A DNA stretch of 64,000 nucleotides from Charina bottae. Its lineage: Eukaryota > Chordata > Lepidosauria > Squamata > Charinaidae. Shown here piece by piece: positions 58,150 through 64,000 of the stretch. How positions within the stretch are numbered: position 1 is the stretch's first letter; each line of letters begins with the position of its first letter. The position numbers and the translations under genes are program-made. The notes below the pieces were generated by a model. That model searched no databases. It saw nothing but the letters and a program-made list of their open reading frames with translations, and was not told the DNA's origin. The stretch is taken from assembly GCA_023362775.1 (NCBI GenBank), contig JALMGJ010000006.1, positions 59,363,501-59,427,500 of the forward strand, written 5' to 3'.

Positions 58150-60755
58150 AGGACTTTATTAATACACATTTGTCAGATACAACACACACATTGTCAGAAA
58201 AAAGACAACCAAAAAAACAAAGCAAACTGACATTAATGTAACCCACCTTTCTAGTGCCTTGAGTGTTAGATCTTGTTTTGTTTAGGTTCACCATATGGAA
58301 GATTTGTTTGTTGTTCTTAATAATCACTCCCCCAAATTACTAATTATGGTAATTGGATGCAGCAGGAGAGTAAAAACAAAGATGGAGTTTTTCTATTTCC
58401 CCAACAAATGTTTCTTGAAACATAAAGCTGCACATATTAATTTCATTATGTTCAAATTTGACTTATGACTGCCTCCCCTTGAGCTTCATTCTTATACTGT
58501 GATGTGCAAGCAATTAGGCAGACACAACTATGTATGTATCAACCTCAGTACAACTAATGGCTATGAGCAAAATTGTCACATTAATGTTGAAATGTAATTG
58601 TTAGCTCCAGACTTAGTACTAGAAAAGCATAGTGTTATATTCCCCTAATAAACATCACTAACATATTTTCTTAAGCCCTCAGAATTAGAATTCACATTTC
58701 ACATTAATTCTGCTGTAGGCAAGAAACAGTAGCTATTAAGCTGGAAAATTCACAGAACAGTGTTTTAGACATTTTCTCAACTACTGTAAAAGCAAGCACA
58801 TTTTATTTTTATTTGGAAGTTATTGTATAGAAGCTAAGAAATGTATGGATTTTTTTAGTTGCAGTTGGCTGGTGCTTGCTTGTTAGAAAGTGGTAACTAA
58901 ACAGAAATGAAATGTCAGTGGCTTAGTGCCCATTCCATTTCTTTATAGAGCTAGAGAGCAATGACCATGTAGAAAATGGGAGGAGGGAACCTAACACTGC
59001 TAATCTTCAGGAGTACTATTGACCCACCTCTAAATGTTATTAATATTTATCCCTTGTCTGCTGTCAGCTAAGAATGTGCAGTGCATCTGCTTGTCCTCTT
59101 TTATATCTGGAATGATGTCCTATTGTGTGTGGGACGCTTGAAAAGAGTGTTCTTGCTTCCACTTCCCTAAAGCATTTCCATGCCAAAATGCATCTTACAG
59201 AATTAGCCAGGTATTATAAGCAGGTTTTTAAAATAATAATAGTAATGTTTTGTTGTATGTATCCCATACCTGGAAGCTAGGAGTATGTTCTGCCACCTAC
59301 TTCACATTGTATTATTTTTATGGAACATCAGGGAATGTGATGCAGATGGCAAGTTGAATATAAGCTAGAAGGTTTTTTAAACAAGTGTCAGCAGCCAACA
59401 CTGAAGGCAGGAAGTCCATGAGGGCAGAGGGGCAAATGGAATGTGTCATAATGCAACCTCTGCCCCCTTTGTTCTTGCATATATGTAAGGGGCAATTTCC
59501 ACTGTAGTATGGAGAAAATCTCTTGCTGTGAAAGCCCCAAAACACAGGGAAGTTTCTATTAGTTATGTTTTTCTGCTGATCAAATAGCTGTTGCCTATTT
59601 ATCCCATACATTCCTCATTCCTCATCTTCATTTCTGCTTATTTTTCCATAGCATATGAAACAATCTCTGCCAACATTTTATCTTCCAGCGATAAAATTCA
59701 CACTAGACCGGTCTATTCTCAGCCAGCTCCAGCTTTAAATAACAGTTCTGTGCTTGAACTGCAGTGTGGCTCACCATTTTCCATTCGGTCTGTGAATCTT
59801 ATACTGAGAATTTCTTTTTTAACTCATAATGAATTACTCCAATTCTTTGCATCTAGCCATAGTTAAAGTGATGTAAACTAATCAGTTTCATAAAATCATA
59901 AATCATGACTTTATGCAATATTTCTGGAATATTATAATCATCATAGAGAAGTTGCTTACTAATTATGGTCCCTGATATTAAGAGCAATAAATATCACCAT
60001 TCAGTAACATATTTGCATAATGAAATCATGTACATTTTAAAATTAAAGAGCAATACAGTAGGTATCTTTAGGGCATAGTGCTTGACATAACAAAACATTG
60101 TATTTTTAAAATGTGATAAAAATAAATTTCAAATATTCTCTTCGACTGATAAATTTCGAAGCCAGAAACCAAAGACCTCTTCTTTAATAAGAGATGTGTG
60201 GTTCAGAAAATCCATTAGTTGCTTTTTAATTTTTTTTAATGTGCTCCGTTACTGTATCATGTAAATCCTTTTTATAATATATACGTGATAAAATATAGAA
60301 GAAAATTAAAATGTTTTAGTACTGGGGAGACATTTTTTCTTCAGTAGTTTAAACATGGAAAATTTCCTGAAATGTTTATAGTAAGTATCAAGAATGTTTT
60401 GCCAGGCTTGACGAGCTTTGACCATCAATCTGGCTAGAAACCTCACCCCTGAGAACCATACTGCTCCCTGCCACTCTAACAATGGAATAAGACAGGCAAC
60501 TGTCTCTAACAGCTTCCTGTTACTCATGTCTGATTCCAATAATAATTTATAAATTTTAGATATTATGCCCAAAGTTCCAAGTCTCCCTCTTCTATTATTT
60601 GTTCAAATGTTGTCAGTTGCCTAGTTCCATGCACAAGATTCTCCTTCATCACAAGAAAAGATCATGACTAAAATGATGATTAGTTGAACATCAAGCCATG
60701 AGAGGTGTGTTTTAAGGTATTTTTCTGATATTAAACATTAATTTCAATAAAAACC
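58150..60755. other. AT-rich sequence with no recognised feature
   Basis: Short frames only. The block 59665-59790 follows an acceptor-like TTATTTTTCCATAG but lacks a good donor. 60345-60550 is open on the minus strand (88 codons) without recognised motifs. Confidence 0.5.
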
Positions 60756-60760
60756 CTGGA

Positions 60761-60806
60761 ATGAATGAATGAATGAATGAATGAATGAATGAATGAATGA
60801 ATGAAT
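60761..60806 (+). repeat. (GAAT)n microsatellite
   Basis: About 11 GAAT units. Confidence 0.95.
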
Positions 60807-61159
60807 TCTTTGTTTTTTTTACAGTATGCCCATTGTATCTGGCCTTTTCTGTGTAGTTTTAAAGGTGGTGATGCACTGGAACTAAGGGAAAGTAATAGCA
60901 ATTAATATTTTTTTCTTTTTGCTTCTTCATACTATATAAGGGCTAAACTCTTCTTTATTTTTTGCAGTTACCAAGAAAATGGAAATGGAAATTTCAAAAT
61001 GAGTGAGACTTATTCTCTTCCTACATTTTCTACATATACTCATTGTTTAGTGGCCCATTATGAGAAAGACTAAATGTCCCAATATTAGCGTTGTAATAAA
61101 GCGTTAGACTGGGATTACTCCATCCCTGAAAAGTAGAAGAATGTAACAAAGAATGCTTA

Positions 61160-61160
<1 letters not shown>
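60807..61160. other. No recognised feature
   Basis: Unannotated sequence between two microsatellites. Confidence 0.5.
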
Positions 61161-61214
<54 letters not shown>

Positions 61215-61257
61215 CCTCCCTCCCTCCCTCCCTCCCTCCCTCCCTCCCTCCCTCCCT
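61161..61257 (+). repeat. (CT)n(CCCT)n compound microsatellite
   Basis: About 24 CT units to 61210 followed by about 11 CCCT units, fully pyrimidine on the plus strand. Confidence 0.95.
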
Positions 61258-64000
61258 TTGTGAAATTGAATTGTATTAGGAACTCCTATGATAATATTGG
61301 GGATAGGGATCCAAACTGGAAGAACACAAAATAAATAAGTAAATTATAGAAAATATTAATTTTCACTGCCTAGATCCTTTCTGACAGTGACAGCTAGGTT
61401 ATCAAATATTTCAGCAAGGTGAATTTAATTACCTTGTTTATAATTATCAAATACCTTCCTTATATTTTCCAGAACATTAACACTTAAATGACTTATTTGT
61501 GTATATGTGTTTTCTATTTTTTTTGATATTGTGATCATTGGAATGTTAAGAAAGTTAATATTTATTTCTAATCCTGAAATCTTTCCAAATCTTGTAGCTT
61601 TTTAAAAATATCTACTATTGTCTCTGTAGCATTTTTAGTCATAAAAGTCATATTACTTCCTTCCATATTTTAAAAGTACTCTTTATTTTAGATATTAAAT
61701 ATTAGTATTGAACCTTTAGTATTTATTTCCTAATGTATTAGTATTACACCTCAAGGAATACACTAATGGATCTAATGTCAAAATAAATAATAATGGGGAC
61801 AAAGAATATCTTCTAATTATGTGAAAAAGATCAATGCTAATATATGTACATTGTACTTGCTGTATTCGTACTTTTATACATAGATTTTATTCCAATTATA
61901 TATTCACTATATAGGCATATTTTCTTGTTTAATAATTTTATCACTAATTGGGTAGCCTAAATATAATTAGGTCACAAATTAATTTAAGATACCAAAGGTG
62001 GCAGGCATTAAAATTGTATCTTAAGAAAAAGATAACATAAATATGAGTGTGATGTAAATTATGGATGATTTCAAGCTAAAATATTACGGCAAATCAGATG
62101 TAATACCTTGGTTTCATTGAGGAAACTATAGTTATCATATGAAATGTGAAAAGTTGATGTGACCCAGCAGCAGATTAATAGGAATGCTAAAAAAGAATCC
62201 CACCCGAAAGAATAAGCTTTACAGTATGATTTAACTGGAATTAGCAAAGCCTGTATAAGAACTGCAATTTCCCATGTTACATTTTGTATCGTCATACAAA
62301 TCTACCCCTTGGCAACAGAAATAAAAGCCTTATCCCTTTCCAATTGCTATCTGGTCTTATTTTTCCATGAAATTATTTAAATTTCACATCTTATTCAGAA
62401 CTAATATGCCTAGCATTTTTTTTACTCTGTATACAAAATATTAAGACAAAATGAAACTATAACAAGGCATGATGAACAGGTTTCAGCAGCATATGCCTCG
62501 CTTATATGAAAGGCAATACACTCTCAGAGCTGCTTTTTAACATGTTACATTTTACTATAAGAAAGGCTAATTCTTCAAACAATGAATCCAATCTAGACAA
62601 TGAATCATTTTAAGGAAACATTTTGGTCAAGATTAAGTGCAGAAGTCATAATTCTCTGAAGACCATTTTTTCCACAGTGTACAGTATATTGCTTTGGCAA
62701 TGCAGAAGATTACATCCAAAAACAAACAGGTAATAAGCATAATACAGAGCTCTGAAATATAAATGGCCTGAACAGAAAAGTCCAAATATTTATCAGTACT
62801 ACTGCAATGTTACCATCCTACAGTTTCAGTACTCACAACCAGATTATTTTCCATGAAAGGATTTATAGCCCAGATTTTATTACTTTACTTTACTTTAATT
62901 TCACAACTTCACAACAAATTGTTTCACTTCCTTATTAGGGGGCTAATTGTATAACATAGTATAATTATATGAATTATAATTCTGTTTAGGAAAAGTACCT
63001 AGGTCATATGCAAATCAGTTGTACACTGAAACATTTATAACTTACTTTTGAATAAACCTTCTCATGTTGCTAACAAAATGTATTAAAGGAATATAAAACT
63101 TTTAATAGATGTACACAAAACAGATATAATTGTAAATTATCATTTATCCCCTGCTACTCTCTGGATGTGTTAAACTATACCTTATATCACCTTCAACGAG
63201 TGTTTTCTAGCATAAATATCAGAACAAGTATATCTGATCTGGACTGCAAAAATCCCAAAGACCATGAGATGGCAGTGAAGAGCCATGCTACCATCTAGTT
63301 AACTAATAAATAAGAAAGAATGAAAAAGTTAAGCAGAAATAATATATGCTGCCAAACATACTGTGATTTCAAAATTCTATTTTTTAGTCTAGAGATTATT
63401 TTCCCCAAGCCTCATATTATCAAGTCCAAAAGCTATTCAGCAAAAAAGTAAAATGAAGAAGCCTAAAGTCAAAAGTCTAAAACAAAATACTCTATAAAAG
63501 AAAAATAAGTATAATTCAAGATGAAAAAATAGTCTGTACTGATTAAAAAAAAAACCATACCACATCATACATAGTTCATGAAAAATATTGACTGTATTTC
63601 AAATAGCCTTGAAGTATTTTATGATTCTAGACTGAACAGATGTGCTTTGACTGGGGATGCTAAAAATATACAATCCATAATTTTAAGCAAATGTACCTGT
63701 CTTACATTTTTTACACTATCTATTACACACTATCTATAATAATAATAATTATTAATAGTATTAGTAGTATTAATATTTTAATTTACAACCTGCATTTCTA
63801 CCCAGGCAGCACTAAACTCATCTTTTAAGTTTAAACACACATTAAACAAATATTTTAAAAAATGCAAGACACAATCAGCTTTAAATGGAATAAGTCTGAC
63901 CAGAAATGTATTTATCTATTTGTGCCTAGGATGGAGTAGATTAACTCCAAGATTTTTTTCTACAGTTTTACTACTCAACATCATTATTGCCTAAGAATAT
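61258..64000. other. AT-rich sequence with no recognised feature
   Basis: Very AT-rich with short frames only. Small ATT/TTA-rich runs at 63735-63775. No gene or repeat family recognised. Confidence 0.55.

Noticed and set aside
57808..58230. Frames of 69-140 codons in both orientations
   Set aside because: They span the short inverted-repeat transposon and beyond it; the frames follow its GC-rich core.
59665..59790. Possible exon after TTATTTTTCCATAG
   Set aside because: Acceptor is reasonable but the only nearby donor (GTCTGT) is poor and the frame continues without a boundary.

Overview
This window is non-coding nuclear DNA from a vertebrate, most probably a squamate reptile (lizard or snake). 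Four repeat signatures found together support that: an RTE/Bov-B LINE, tRNA-headed SINEs that end in ACCTTT repeats (Sauria-SINE type), Penelope-like elements with GIY-YIG domains, and a young L1 beside a young L2/CR1-type LINE. The background is AT-rich and full of long microsatellites. I recognise no host protein-coding gene, rRNA or functional tRNA. The long open reading frames all belong to retrotransposons.

Layout. 1-475: a non-autonomous hAT element (8-bp target duplication) plus a flank that recurs near 17.2-17.4 kb. 3094-6500: a second hAT copy split by a young 3.0-kb L2/CR1-type LINE, a clear nested insertion. 8.4-14.7 kb: a LINE C-terminal relic, a Bov-B 3' end, a chimeric hAT remnant, SINEs and a TA/CA microsatellite. 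16.0-20.1 kb: a composite SINE/GC-rich island, the hAT copy whose right flank is duplicated, and three Penelope-like pieces from two families, two of them with 12-13 bp target duplications. 21.0-28.3 kb: a Sauria-type SINE, another hAT copy with 8-bp duplication, and a complete 6.16-kb L1 with a 16-bp duplication, broken mainly by 1-nt shifts. 28.3-39 kb: mostly unannotated AT-rich DNA with SINE pieces, a GC-rich island and a 73-bp inverted repeat. 39.3-40.8 kb: an L2 3' end next to a minus-strand relic of an R4-like LINE. 41-55 kb: microsatellites (TTCC, a higher-order ATCT array, CT), a SINE, old CR1 and other LINE relics. 55.2-57.2 kb: a Bov-B LINE on the minus strand with an 11-bp duplication and one in-frame stop. 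57.8-58.1 kb: a short inverted-repeat DNA transposon. 58-64 kb: AT-rich DNA with microsatellites only.

No cellular pathway is encoded. What the window records is transposition history: LINE machineries (L1, Bov-B, L2/CR1), SINEs whose 3' ends imply that they borrow Bov-B or L2 reverse transcriptase, Penelope elements and non-autonomous hATs that need a transposase absent here. A few stretches have splice-like borders and open frames and are listed as low-confidence exon candidates.
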